Shown in pieces: positions 7,460 to 14,164 of a stretch of 14,164 bases of DNA (position 1 is its first letter; every line of letters starts with the position of its first letter). The translations under genes were made by a program, and so were the position numbers. Origin of the DNA: an uncultured Clostridia bacterium (GTDB taxonomy: Bacteria; Bacillota; Clostridia; UBA1381); assembly GCA_910585795.1 (NCBI GenBank), contig CAJUFV010000267.1:1-14164 (forward strand). The letters are read 5' to 3'. A model generated the notes under the pieces. That model was given only the letters and a program-made list of their open reading frames with translations, made no database searches and was not told where the DNA came from.

Positions 7460-7695
7460 TATTCCGCTCCGATTTCTATACTGACTGCGGCATCTTCAAA
7501 TTCAATTGCAACTATGTCGCCTGGGCGGATTTTTTTGCCGCGCATTGTACATATTTCGCCGTTTACAGAAACTATTCCATCAAGAATCATATCCTTTGCT
7601 ATTGCGCCGCTTTCGGCAAGAGCGGAGAATTTGAGAAGCTGGTCAAGCTTTATATATTCGGTTGTTATGTTTATATTCATTGTTTCCATAGACAT
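7459..7695 (-). CDS. Small S4-domain RNA-binding protein, YaaA/RlbA type
   Basis: This is a 78-residue protein consisting almost entirely of an S4 RNA-binding fold (about residues 14-64): 'IKLDQLLKFSALAESGAIAKDMI' then 'VSVNGEICTMRGKKIRPGD'. This is the yaaA/rlbA gene found directly before recF in most Firmicutes. Its role is not firmly settled; ribosome-related binding has been proposed for the B. subtilis protein. The start at 7695 is chosen because AAGGATT precedes it and overlaps the stop codon of rel, a 7-nt gap; ATGs at 7689 and 7680 are alternatives. Normally dnaN lies upstream of this gene, whereas here it follows rel. Confidence 0.9.
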   Translation of the reverse strand: MSMETMNINITTEYIKLDQLLKFSALAESGAIAKDMILDGIVSVNGEICTMRGKKIRPGDIVAIEFEDAAVSIEIGAE

Positions 7696-7702
7696 ATAAT
7701 CC

Positions 7703-9964
7703 TTAATTCTGTATTCTTGTTACTGAGGTTACACCGTGAAGCTGTGTTATTTTCTTTTTAAGCAGGGCAAGGTCTGAGGTGTTTCTTATTTCGACTCCTA
7801 TTTGTATAATCGCAATACCTTTTTTTGTAACAAAAGCATTGACCGATTTGAATGGGATTTTAAGAGTTGACAGTATATTTGTTATTTCAAGAAGAACACC
7901 GTCGCGGTCTGGAGCCTCAATCTGAAGATTTGCTATATATGATGTGCTGCGCTCGCCGTCCCATGATACCTCTATAAATCTGTTTTTATCCTCTTCTGAC
8001 ATTATAGATGGATTCATATTAGGACAATCGCTTCGATGAACGCTGACACCTCTGCCTTTTGTAATAAAGCCTACTATATCATCGCCGGCTACAGGATTGC
8101 AGCAGCGCGCAAGCCGTACAAGGCAGTTATCAATATCCTTGACAACTATACCTTTGCTTGACGCGTGGCGTTTCGCGGGCTCCGCCTGAATTGTGTGATT
8201 TTCTTCATCGTACACTGCTTCAAGGTTTTTCTTAGCTTCAAGAGCTTTATTTTGTTTTATCCACTCTTCGCGCAGGCGTACAACAACTTTTTGTGCGGTC
8301 AGTCCACCGTAGCCGACGCTTGCGTAAAGGTCGTCAAGTGTCTGGAAGCTGTAACGCTTGGTAAGTAATGTAATCCATTCCGGTTTGAAGAGCTGTTCAT
8401 GAGTGTTGCCCAGACGGCGCAGCTCACGTTCTATAAGCTCTTTTCCGTGCTCAATATTTTCATCGCGGCGTTCGCGCTTAAACCATTGATTTATCTTGTT
8501 TTTTGCCTGAGAGGTACGGCAGATTTTAAGCCAGTCTCGGCTTGGACCATGAGTGTTTGCGGTAAGAATTTCAACGATTTCACCGTTTTGCACCATATAA
8601 TGGTTAGGGACGATTTTTCCATTAACTTTTGCTCCGCTCATTTTATATCCTACCTGAGAATGAATCGCGAAGGCAAAGTCGATAACTGTACTTTTGGCTG
8701 GAAGTGATATAACCTTTCCCTGCGGTGTGAATACAAAAACCTCATCCTCAAACAGGTCAAATTTCAGAGTGTTGAAAAAATCATCGGTATCAATGATACT
8801 TGTTTGTGTGTCAAGAAGTTGCCGTACCCATTCCAGCTTTGAATCCATATCACTGGCTCCGGATATACCCTCTTTGTATTTCCAGTGAGCCGCGATTCCA
8901 TTTTCAGCTACACGGTGCATTTCCCATGTGCGGATTTGAATTTCAAAAGGAGTACCGTTTGGACCTATAACTGTAGTATGAAGCGACTGATACATATTTG
9001 GTTTAGGCATTGCGATATAGTCTTTGAAACGCATTGGGACAGGTGTGTATAGGTCGTGTACCATACCCAGAACAGCATAACAGTCAGCAACAGAGTCAAC
9101 AATGACTCTTACGGCAAACAGGTCATACAGCTCGTCAATTGTTTTATTTTGAGTATACATTTTACGGAATATGCTGTAAAAATGCTTCGCGCGTCCCGTA
9201 ACCTGTCCGGTTATACTCATTTGCTCAAGCTTTTCACGCAGGACATCCATAATATCGCGTATATATTTTTCACGTTCTTCCTTTTTCTGATTGATGCTTT
9301 GTGTAATTTCGTCATACGCAACAGGGTCAAGATATTTTAACGCTAAATCCTCAAGCTCAATTTTGATTTTAGACATACCGAGACGGTGGGCAAGAGGCGC
9401 GTATACGTCAAGCGTTTCTTTAGAAATTAAAAGCTGTTTGGCACGGGGCATGAAATTAAGCGTCCGCATATTGTGCAGTCTGTCTATCAGCTTTATAACA
9501 ACAACGCGGATATCCTTTGCCATAGCGAGAAACATTTTACGCAGATTTTCCACCTGTTGTTCCTCGCGGGTGTTGTATTTTATCTGTTTCAGCTTTGTAA
9601 CTCCGTCAACAAGCTCGGCAACGCTGCTGCCAAAAAGGTCCTCAATATTTTTATATGTGTATGGGGTATCTTCAACTACGTCATGCAGAAGCGCAGCAGA
9701 AATAGCAGTGGCGTCAAGAGACAGCTGCGCTGCAATGTAGGCAAGCTGTACAGGATGTTCTATATACGGAGCGCCGCTGCGTCTGAACTGGTGTGAATGA
9801 GCGGATTTTGCCAGATGGTATGCAATATAAATCATATCGGTATTGGCATTGGGACTATAGCTCTTTACCATACCGATTATTTTATCAACAAGCACATCTG
9901 TATCATCAATATTCTGCGGTATTTTTTCCGGAGAAAGAATAACAGGATTTCTTGCTTCCGTCAT
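7703..9964 (-). CDS. rel: Bifunctional (p)ppGpp synthetase/hydrolase (RelA/SpoT homologue, Rel)
   Basis: Rel makes (p)ppGpp from ATP and GTP or GDP on stalled ribosomes during amino acid starvation, and also degrades it. The 753 residues show the complete long-RSH layout. The N-terminal HD hydrolase has His70, His94-Asp95 in 'HDVVEDT' and Asp161-Asn165 in 'IDRLHN'. The synthetase has RFKD at 312-315, the RxKD form typical of bifunctional enzymes, then 'NMYQSLHTTV' and EIQIR (341-345). TGS spans about 408-468. The zinc-finger/RIS region carries Cys621-Cys622, His643 and Cys647, and a C-terminal ACT domain spans about 678-753. Both activities look intact. The ATG at 9964 has GGAAGGA at good spacing, 20 nt after the recJ stop. 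In many Firmicutes the order is recJ-apt-rel; apt is missing here. Confidence 0.96.
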   Translation of the reverse strand: MTEARNPVILSPEKIPQNIDDTDVLVDKIIGMVKSYSPNANTDMIYIAYHLAKSAHSHQFRRSGAPYIEHPVQLAYIAAQLSLDATAISAALLHDVVEDTPYTYKNIEDLFGSSVAELVDGVTKLKQIKYNTREEQQVENLRKMFLAMAKDIRVVVIKLIDRLHNMRTLNFMPRAKQLLISKETLDVYAPLAHRLGMSKIKIELEDLALKYLDPVAYDEITQSINQKKEEREKYIRDIMDVLREKLEQMSITGQVTGRAKHFYSIFRKMYTQNKTIDELYDLFAVRVIVDSVADCYAVLGMVHDLYTPVPMRFKDYIAMPKPNMYQSLHTTVIGPNGTPFEIQIRTWEMHRVAENGIAAHWKYKEGISGASDMDSKLEWVRQLLDTQTSIIDTDDFFNTLKFDLFEDEVFVFTPQGKVISLPAKSTVIDFAFAIHSQVGYKMSGAKVNGKIVPNHYMVQNGEIVEILTANTHGPSRDWLKICRTSQAKNKINQWFKRERRDENIEHGKELIERELRRLGNTHEQLFKPEWITLLTKRYSFQTLDDLYASVGYGGLTAQKVVVRLREEWIKQNKALEAKKNLEAVYDEENHTIQAEPAKRHASSKGIVVKDIDNCLVRLARCCNPVAGDDIVGFITKGRGVSVHRSDCPNMNPSIMSEEDKNRFIEVSWDGERSTSYIANLQIEAPDRDGVLLEITNILSTLKIPFKSVNAFVTKKGIAIIQIGVEIRNTSDLALLKKKITQLHGVTSVTRIQN

Positions 9965-9984
9965 ATGCTCACATCCTTCCGTAA

Positions 9985-11700
9985 TTATTTGCTTAATTTT
10001 AAATCCTTTATCAGAAGCTGAACGGATTCGCAGCCCTGATAGTTGTTTATATCCATTTGAAAGGCTAAATTTATAAAATCACCTTTGTTTATGATGCCGG
10101 CAAATTCACCTAGACCAAAGCCTATGCAGTTAATCACGCAGTTGTTTTTTGCGACACGCAGCCGCAAATGCTGGTTTTCAATACCGGCTGTTGCAATATT
10201 TACCACCTGTACGGCTGATATGGCGAAAACGGGTTTTTCGTTACGCATACCGAATGGTTCGAGATTTGATAGTATTTTCGCGTTTTCAAGTGTCACAGAC
10301 TGCTCGGATAATGGACAGTCAATCTCAACAGAAGGTATCATGTCCTGTTCAGTTAAGGTTTCATCGGCAAATTTATTTATTTCTTTAATAAACGCGTCAA
10401 GGTCAGACATATTGATATTCAGGCCTGCCGCAACAGCGTGACCGCCAAAATCCGTAAGATGTTTTTCACAGTGAGTAAGCGCGTCAAACAGGTTGAAGCT
10501 TTTGATGCTTCTGCCTGAGCCTTTTCCTATACCGTTTGAGTAAGAAATAAGTATGCAGGGCTTGTAATACATATCACAAAGCCTTGAGGCTACAATGCCT
10601 ATAACGCCGTGATGCCAGTCCTCACGCGCAAGAACAATTACCTTTTTTTTCTGAAAATTAGGGTCGGCCGAAATCATATCAAGTGCTTCATTAAATATTT
10701 GTTTTTCTGTCATCTGACGCTCTTTGTTTTCAGCGTCTAGAGCAAGAGCGATTTCTCTGGCTCTGTTATCATCTTTTGTAAGAAGAAGCTCAACGGCAGT
10801 TGTCGCGGTTCCCAGTCTGCCTGCCGCGTTAAGCCGAGGGGCAATTGAGAAAGCTATTGTGGAAGCTGTCACTGGTTTTTCCAATACACCGGCAATTTCC
10901 ATAATGGCGCGCAGACCTTTTCTTCTGGGATTTTGAAGAATCTTTAATCCCTTATCAACGATAATCCTGTTTTCGCCCAGAAGAGGGACAACGTCCGCAA
11001 TTGTACCAAGTGTGGCAATATCAACATACTCCGCAAAAACATCCTTTGTATGCAGGCCTTTTGCTATTGCGAGCGCAAGAATAAATTTAAAGGAAACACC
11101 TACACCAGCAAGAGAGCTGAAAGGATATTCACAGTCAGAGCGTTTGGGATTAAGAATGGCCACTGCTGCTGTTGGGAGACGCTCCTTACAGGTATGATGG
11201 TCTGTGATAATAACGTCCATACCTTGCAGCTTTGCGAATTCAACTTCGCCGATGGCTGTAATTCCACAGTCAACAGTTATCATAAGCTTGATGCCTTTTT
11301 TAACAAGCTTATTTACTGCCATAATATTGATGCCGTAGCCTTCTTCCTTACGGTCGGGAATATAGTATTCGGCATCTGCTCCAATAGATTTTAGAAATTC
11401 ATATAAAAGAGCTGTTGAAGTTATGCCGTCAACGTCATAATCTCCGTATACCGCGATTTTTTCTTTATTATCAATTGCCGTGCTGACACGTTCAACAGCT
11501 TTGTCCATATCAAGCATAATCGAGGGATTGATTATGTCTGACATTGATTTTTTCAGATATGAGGATATTTCTTTGTCATCAACACCACGGTTCAGAATTA
11601 TTGTGGATATAATGCGTGAGATATGGTGCTCCTGCGAGATAGTATTAATTATATCAGAATTTAGCTTCTTGTTTTTAAATATCCAAATTTTGTCAGTCAT
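9985..11700 (-). CDS. recJ: Single-stranded-DNA-specific 5'-3' exonuclease RecJ
   Basis: RecJ degrades single-stranded DNA 5' to 3' in recombination and base-excision or mismatch repair. The 571-residue product is close to the compact RecJ core. The DHH-superfamily metal sites are present: Asp87, Asp89 and Asp91 in 'VYGDYDVDGITS', Asp144 in 'ITVDCGI' and Asp167-His168-His169 in 'ITDHHTC'. 'GGHAVAAGLNI' marks the DHHA1 domain, and a C-terminal OB-like region follows. The frame is open to 11817, but I use the ATG at 11700: it has TTGGAG 6 nt upstream, the protein then starts with the expected 'MTDKIW', and the longer version would cover the promoter. It is the first gene of the recJ-rel-yaaA-recF-remB-gyrB run. 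Confidence 0.95.
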   Translation of the reverse strand: MTDKIWIFKNKKLNSDIINTISQEHHISRIISTIILNRGVDDKEISSYLKKSMSDIINPSIMLDMDKAVERVSTAIDNKEKIAVYGDYDVDGITSTALLYEFLKSIGADAEYYIPDRKEEGYGINIMAVNKLVKKGIKLMITVDCGITAIGEVEFAKLQGMDVIITDHHTCKERLPTAAVAILNPKRSDCEYPFSSLAGVGVSFKFILALAIAKGLHTKDVFAEYVDIATLGTIADVVPLLGENRIIVDKGLKILQNPRRKGLRAIMEIAGVLEKPVTASTIAFSIAPRLNAAGRLGTATTAVELLLTKDDNRAREIALALDAENKERQMTEKQIFNEALDMISADPNFQKKKVIVLAREDWHHGVIGIVASRLCDMYYKPCILISYSNGIGKGSGRSIKSFNLFDALTHCEKHLTDFGGHAVAAGLNINMSDLDAFIKEINKFADETLTEQDMIPSVEIDCPLSEQSVTLENAKILSNLEPFGMRNEKPVFAISAVQVVNIATAGIENQHLRLRVAKNNCVINCIGFGLGEFAGIINKGDFINLAFQMDINNYQGCESVQLLIKDLKLSK

Positions 11701-11775
11701 AGCGTACTCCAAAAATATATTTTCGGGATAAAAAGTAAATCCGGCCCGATTATTATAATTATAAAAGATGTATTT

Positions 11776-11804
11776 ATTATAACATTTTTTTGGGCAGAAT
11801 TCAA
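11776..11804 (-). promoter_or_regulatory. Strong sigma-A promoter of the recJ-to-gyrB operon
   Basis: On the minus strand TTGAAT (11799-11804) is followed after exactly 17 nt by a perfect TATAAT (11776-11781), with an extended -10 (TGTTATAAT). The predicted transcript starts about 70 nt before the recJ ATG. The 176-nt region 11701-11876 is the divergent intergenic space between recJ and the small plus-strand gene; apart from this promoter and the two ribosome sites I see nothing convincing in it. Confidence 0.8.
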
Positions 11805-11876
11805 GTAAAATAGGCATTTTTGAATAAAATAATAAACTTTGGTTAAGAATAAGCTATGTAGAAAGGAGTGAGTTAA

Positions 11877-12005
11877 ATGAACAACAATAATAACAATCAG
11901 AAACAGAATAACACTCAGAATAATAATCAGAATCAGAATAAGAAGAACAATCAGACGCAAAATCAAAAGAATAATAACAATAATAATAATCAGAATACAG
12001 ATTTT
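11877..12005 (+). repeat. Low-complexity AAT/AAC/CAG trinucleotide tract
   Basis: The coding part of the microgene is made of AAT, AAC and CAG/CAA codons with almost no G+C variety, including a run of seven Asn codons at about 11970-11990. This triplet structure could expand or shrink in register by slippage. On the other strand the same tract gives a false hydrophobic Ile/Leu-rich reading frame. Confidence 0.6.
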
Positions 12006-12008
12006 TAA
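11877..12008 (+). CDS. 43-residue Asn/Gln-rich low-complexity microprotein
   Basis: This plus-strand gene reads ATG to TAA in 44 codons. The product has 24 Asn, 9 Gln, 4 Lys, 3 Thr and one each of Met, Asp and Phe, so Asn+Gln is 33 of 43 (77%). It ends in TDF after a run of Asn codons. AAAGGAG sits 8-9 nt before the ATG, an ideal ribosome site, and the stop is followed within 10 nt by a very strong terminator, so expression is likely despite the low complexity. The upstream promoter is weak at best: TTGAAT (11820-11825), then 18 nt, then TAAGAA (11844-11849). There is no signal peptide or membrane segment. I do not recognise a family. It could be a disordered or prion-like peptide, a structural or spore-associated peptide, or a peptide whose translation matters more than its product. 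Function is unknown. Confidence 0.68.
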   Translation: MNNNNNNQKQNNTQNNNQNQNKKNNQTQNQKNNNNNNNQNTDF

Positions 12009-12015
12009 GAGAATG

Positions 12016-12064
12016 AAATATGACATTGCAAAATTGAATTTTTGCAATGTCATATTTTTTTTTT
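12016..12064 (+). terminator. Long rho-independent terminator after the Asn/Gln microgene
   Basis: A perfect 18-bp stem joins 12016-12033 to 12040-12057 around a 6-nt loop, with TGACATTGC and GCAATGTCA at its core. The plus-strand T-tract runs from 12055 for 10 bases. It begins 8 nt after the microgene stop. It also lies about 12 nt past the stop of the opposing surface-protein gene, so it may terminate both convergent transcripts, although the minus-strand T-tract is weaker. Confidence 0.88.
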
Positions 12065-12075
12065 GCATTATAAGC

Positions 12076-14164
12076 TTATGCGAATATATCTGTGGACGGA
12101 TGCTGAGGCTTTCTTTTAACACGCTTTAAAATTAAAGCGGTAATAATTATGGCAACCGCCGGTACTATTAGCCATAGTATATTAAAATCCGCTTTTGAAT
12201 ATTGCAGGCAAATTGTATTTTTTGTGCCTGCGGCGGTAAGTATAACATATTTACCTCTTGCTTTTGTATCAATTAATTCCCATTTACCGTCCTGCATACG
12301 CCATGCTGTGATTTTGTCACAGTTTTCATTAAGCAGACGTATTTTGACAGTGTTATTTTTATTGGTGTCAATATTATTAAGCGCGATATCATATACTTTT
12401 GTGTTTCCATATGCTTTTTGAGGACGGACTGCGTCGCTTTCATTAATATGAAGAGTGGCTTTATCGGTAAAATTACCCTCTGCCAAAGCTAGAGAAAGCT
12501 TGCCGGATTCGTTTTTTTCATTGCTGGAAAGTACGGTTATATACGGAGTGTATTCACAGACGATTTCCATATTTTCTGTTACGGTTTTACTGTCAGTAGT
12601 CTGCCATGTGCCGAAATGTCCGTCCTTTTCAGGTATTTCTGGATATTTAATGAGCTTCGTGTCATCACCATAGCTTATATCCTGTGATGCTATAATCTTA
12701 TTGTCGGCTTTAAATGTTACAGTGAAGGCGATAAAACGTTTAGGAATGCCTGCGATATTTTTAAGCCGGTCAAAATCTACGGGTTCAGCGGAATTTTTAT
12801 AGCTGATGCCGTCAAGTGCGCCCAAACCGTTGTCGATGAATAAATTTCCGGAAAGATTTTCACGGCTTTTGCACATTCCGGCAATTGCTCCGGTACATTC
12901 ATCACCTGTGATATTGACAATTGAACAGCATGAGCTTAGGCGGCTGCCTTTTCCTGCGATTCCTCCCACATAACGCTTGCCTTCAAGTCTGCATTTGGAA
13001 TAGCTTTTTCGTATTGTTGATTCGCTTTTGCCGGATATACCCCCGATGTAATTACCTCCGGTGCTGTTTATGCTTCCGTAATTTTCACACGCATAAATTG
13101 TGCCTATTTCAGAAAGTCCGGCAATACCGCCAGTACAGTCTTTTTTTCCGGTTACTTCTCCGTCATTTATGCAGGACTGGAGAACGGTTTTTGTTATATA
13201 TGTAAAATTAAGGGTGTCAGGCTTTTGTATATCGTCTTCAGGGTCTTTTGAATATTCAATAGCCATTGCTCCGGCAATGCCTCCTGTATTGCGGTCTGCT
13301 TCTATTTTCCCTGAATTTTGGCATCCTGTAATCTTTCCTTGTGTTGTGCTTTCTATTTCCTCATCGGATATGTCAAGAAATTTGTCAGATATATTTGTGG
13401 AGCTGTTTTTTAGTTCGTCAAAGCCGTCAGCCATTAAATTCATTATTGTGTTAAACTGACCGTTTATCCTGTTTAAATTTGTATTAATTGTATTTTTACT
13501 GTTATTAGCTGTATTTTTCAGACTGTCTAATTCTGAGGAAATATCAGACATTGAAGTGAAAAGTTTATCTCCTGCCTCTCTGAAATCATCGCTCAGTGTG
13601 ACAAATTCCATTGTTTTTTCGTTTGACAAATCAGAAAGAATTTGTTTTATATCAGATGTTGAGTTTTTTATATCCTCTGATGTTCGGGACAGAGAGGATA
13701 AGGCGTCTGAAATTTTATCCTTGGCCGTATTGAGCTGGATGCTTGTATCGTCCAGATATTCCTCCAGTATGAAAAAAATATCTGTGAGAGAATTACTTAA
13801 ATCTGATAAGCCCGTTGTTAAGTAATGTGTGGCTTCTTCAAGATAATCAACTGAAGAATTAATGCTTCTGGCAATAGATTTGAATTCAGACAGGTCTATT
13901 TCTGTGTTTAGAATGAGTACGTCAAGACTTTTTGTTATGCTATTTAACGCTGATATTGTTTTGCTTGTATGTTCTTTTATTGTATTTATATTCTTTATAA
14001 TTTCCTTTATATTTTCTGCTATGTTCTGAGAGCTGCTGCCGTTTAATATGGTATTGATTTTATCAAGAGAATTTTTTATTTCTGTTTTGGCGGTTATTAT
14101 ATCTTTAATGGCGGTAGATAGCGATGACAGCGAGTTTTTAATCTGCGTTTTATTATTAAATTTA
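12076..14164 (-). CDS. Large cell-surface protein with coiled-coil stalk, GLUG repeats and C-terminal membrane anchor (5' end outside window)
   Basis: The frame is open from the stop at 12076 to the window edge, giving about 695 visible residues with no start, so the gene is partial. A TTG at 13629 is only an internal Leu codon. Visible residues 1 to about 265 are a Ser/Ile/Leu/Asn-rich helical region with heptad-like spacing (for example 'SLSSLSTAIKDIITAKTEI'), probably a coiled-coil stalk. Residues about 274-430 (12874-13344) hold five degenerate repeats ending GGIAG, GGIAG, GGISG, GGIAG and GAIAG, each with nearby Cys and 'C-x-N-x-G' turns, as in GLUG motifs (PF07581). Next comes 'FTVTFKADNKIIASQDISYGD...GHFGTW', resembling a single Listeria-Bacteroides type beta repeat, and a beta-rich segment. 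Residues 661-680 are a membrane segment followed by KRVKRKPQ. I infer an extracellular adhesin or cell-envelope role; neither ligand nor enzyme activity is visible. Confidence 0.8.
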   Translation of the reverse strand, partial: KFNNKTQIKNSLSSLSTAIKDIITAKTEIKNSLDKINTILNGSSSQNIAENIKEIIKNINTIKEHTSKTISALNSITKSLDVLILNTEIDLSEFKSIARSINSSVDYLEEATHYLTTGLSDLSNSLTDIFFILEEYLDDTSIQLNTAKDKISDALSSLSRTSEDIKNSTSDIKQILSDLSNEKTMEFVTLSDDFREAGDKLFTSMSDISSELDSLKNTANNSKNTINTNLNRINGQFNTIMNLMADGFDELKNSSTNISDKFLDISDEEIESTTQGKITGCQNSGKIEADRNTGGIAGAMAIEYSKDPEDDIQKPDTLNFTYITKTVLQSCINDGEVTGKKDCTGGIAGLSEIGTIYACENYGSINSTGGNYIGGISGKSESTIRKSYSKCRLEGKRYVGGIAGKGSRLSSCCSIVNITGDECTGAIAGMCKSRENLSGNLFIDNGLGALDGISYKNSAEPVDFDRLKNIAGIPKRFIAFTVTFKADNKIIASQDISYGDDTKLIKYPEIPEKDGHFGTWQTTDSKTVTENMEIVCEYTPYITVLSSNEKNESGKLSLALAEGNFTDKATLHINESDAVRPQKAYGNTKVYDIALNNIDTNKNNTVKIRLLNENCDKITAWRMQDGKWELIDTKARGKYVILTAAGTKNTICLQYSKADFNILWLIVPAVAIIITALILKRVKRKPQHPSTDIFA

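Noticed and set aside
9291..9740. A 149-residue plus-strand frame inside rel
   Set aside because: It is antisense to the conserved hydrolase domain of rel, with no start signals and a Ser-rich shadow composition.
11701..11817. N-terminal extension of recJ
   Set aside because: It would include the predicted TTGAAT-17-TATAAT promoter, and the ATG at 11700 has its own GGAG site.
4130..11876. A replication origin expected beside recF and gyrB
   Set aside because: I found no cluster of TTATNCACA DnaA boxes and no AT-rich unwinding region, and dnaA and dnaN are absent.
11877..12008. CRISPR array or tandem repeat array
   Set aside because: The repetition is codon-level triplets within one reading frame; there are no equal-length repeats separated by unique spacers.
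11697..12122. A 141-residue minus-strand frame rich in Ile and Leu, resembling a membrane protein
   Set aside because: It is the reverse reading of the AAT/AAC/CAG microgene and its terminator, has no ribosome site, and overlaps the end of the surface-protein gene and the recJ promoter.
13627..13629. TTG start giving a 517-residue surface protein
   Set aside because: The frame continues without a stop to the window edge at 14164, the upstream residues continue the same helical sequence, and no ribosome site precedes this TTG.

Overview
The window looks like the chromosome of a low-GC Gram-positive anaerobe of class Clostridia (Bacillota), probably gut-associated. The evidence is AT-rich intergenic DNA with sigma-A type promoters, strong AGGAGG-type ribosome sites, a recF-remB-gyrB block as in Firmicutes, and cell-surface and membrane families typical of that group. 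This is inference; no rRNA or other taxonomic marker is present. Nearly everything is on the minus strand, so the window reads naturally from right to left.

Right end (12076-14164, minus): the 3' part of a large surface protein that runs off the window. It has a long coiled-coil stalk, a GLUG-type Gly/Cys repeat domain, a beta-rich region and a C-terminal membrane anchor. It converges with a plus-strand gene of only 43 codons (11877-12008) whose product is 77% Asn+Gln. That gene has an excellent Shine-Dalgarno (SD) site and an 18-bp terminator.

Centre (4130-11700, minus): a tight six-gene run recJ - rel (bifunctional (p)ppGpp synthetase/hydrolase) - S4-domain yaaA/rlbA - recF - remB - gyrB. 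It begins at a strong promoter (TTGAAT-17-TATAAT) and ends at a 13-bp stem terminator. Gaps are 20, 7, -1, 17 and 40 nt, which suggests one operon. It joins two blocks that are normally separate: recJ/rel, and the oriC-type yaaA-recF-remB-gyrB set. dnaA and dnaN do not precede it and gyrA does not follow it. DNA repair, topology and stringent-response genes would therefore share transcription here.

Left part (17-3960, minus): four separate genes with recognisable individual signals. They are a nitrilase-superfamily amidohydrolase with its own promoter and terminator, a four-helix membrane protein of the PF06541 type with its own promoter, an unrecognised secreted and membrane-anchored protein with an odd palindrome between its SD and its ATG, and a YejK/NdpA-type nucleoid-associated protein with its own promoter.

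I saw no tRNA, rRNA, CRISPR, insertion sequence, phage gene or DnaA-box cluster. The core of the window is ordinary housekeeping DNA. The points most worth a second look are the Asn/Gln microgene, the rearranged recJ-to-gyrB operon and the SD/palindrome arrangement.
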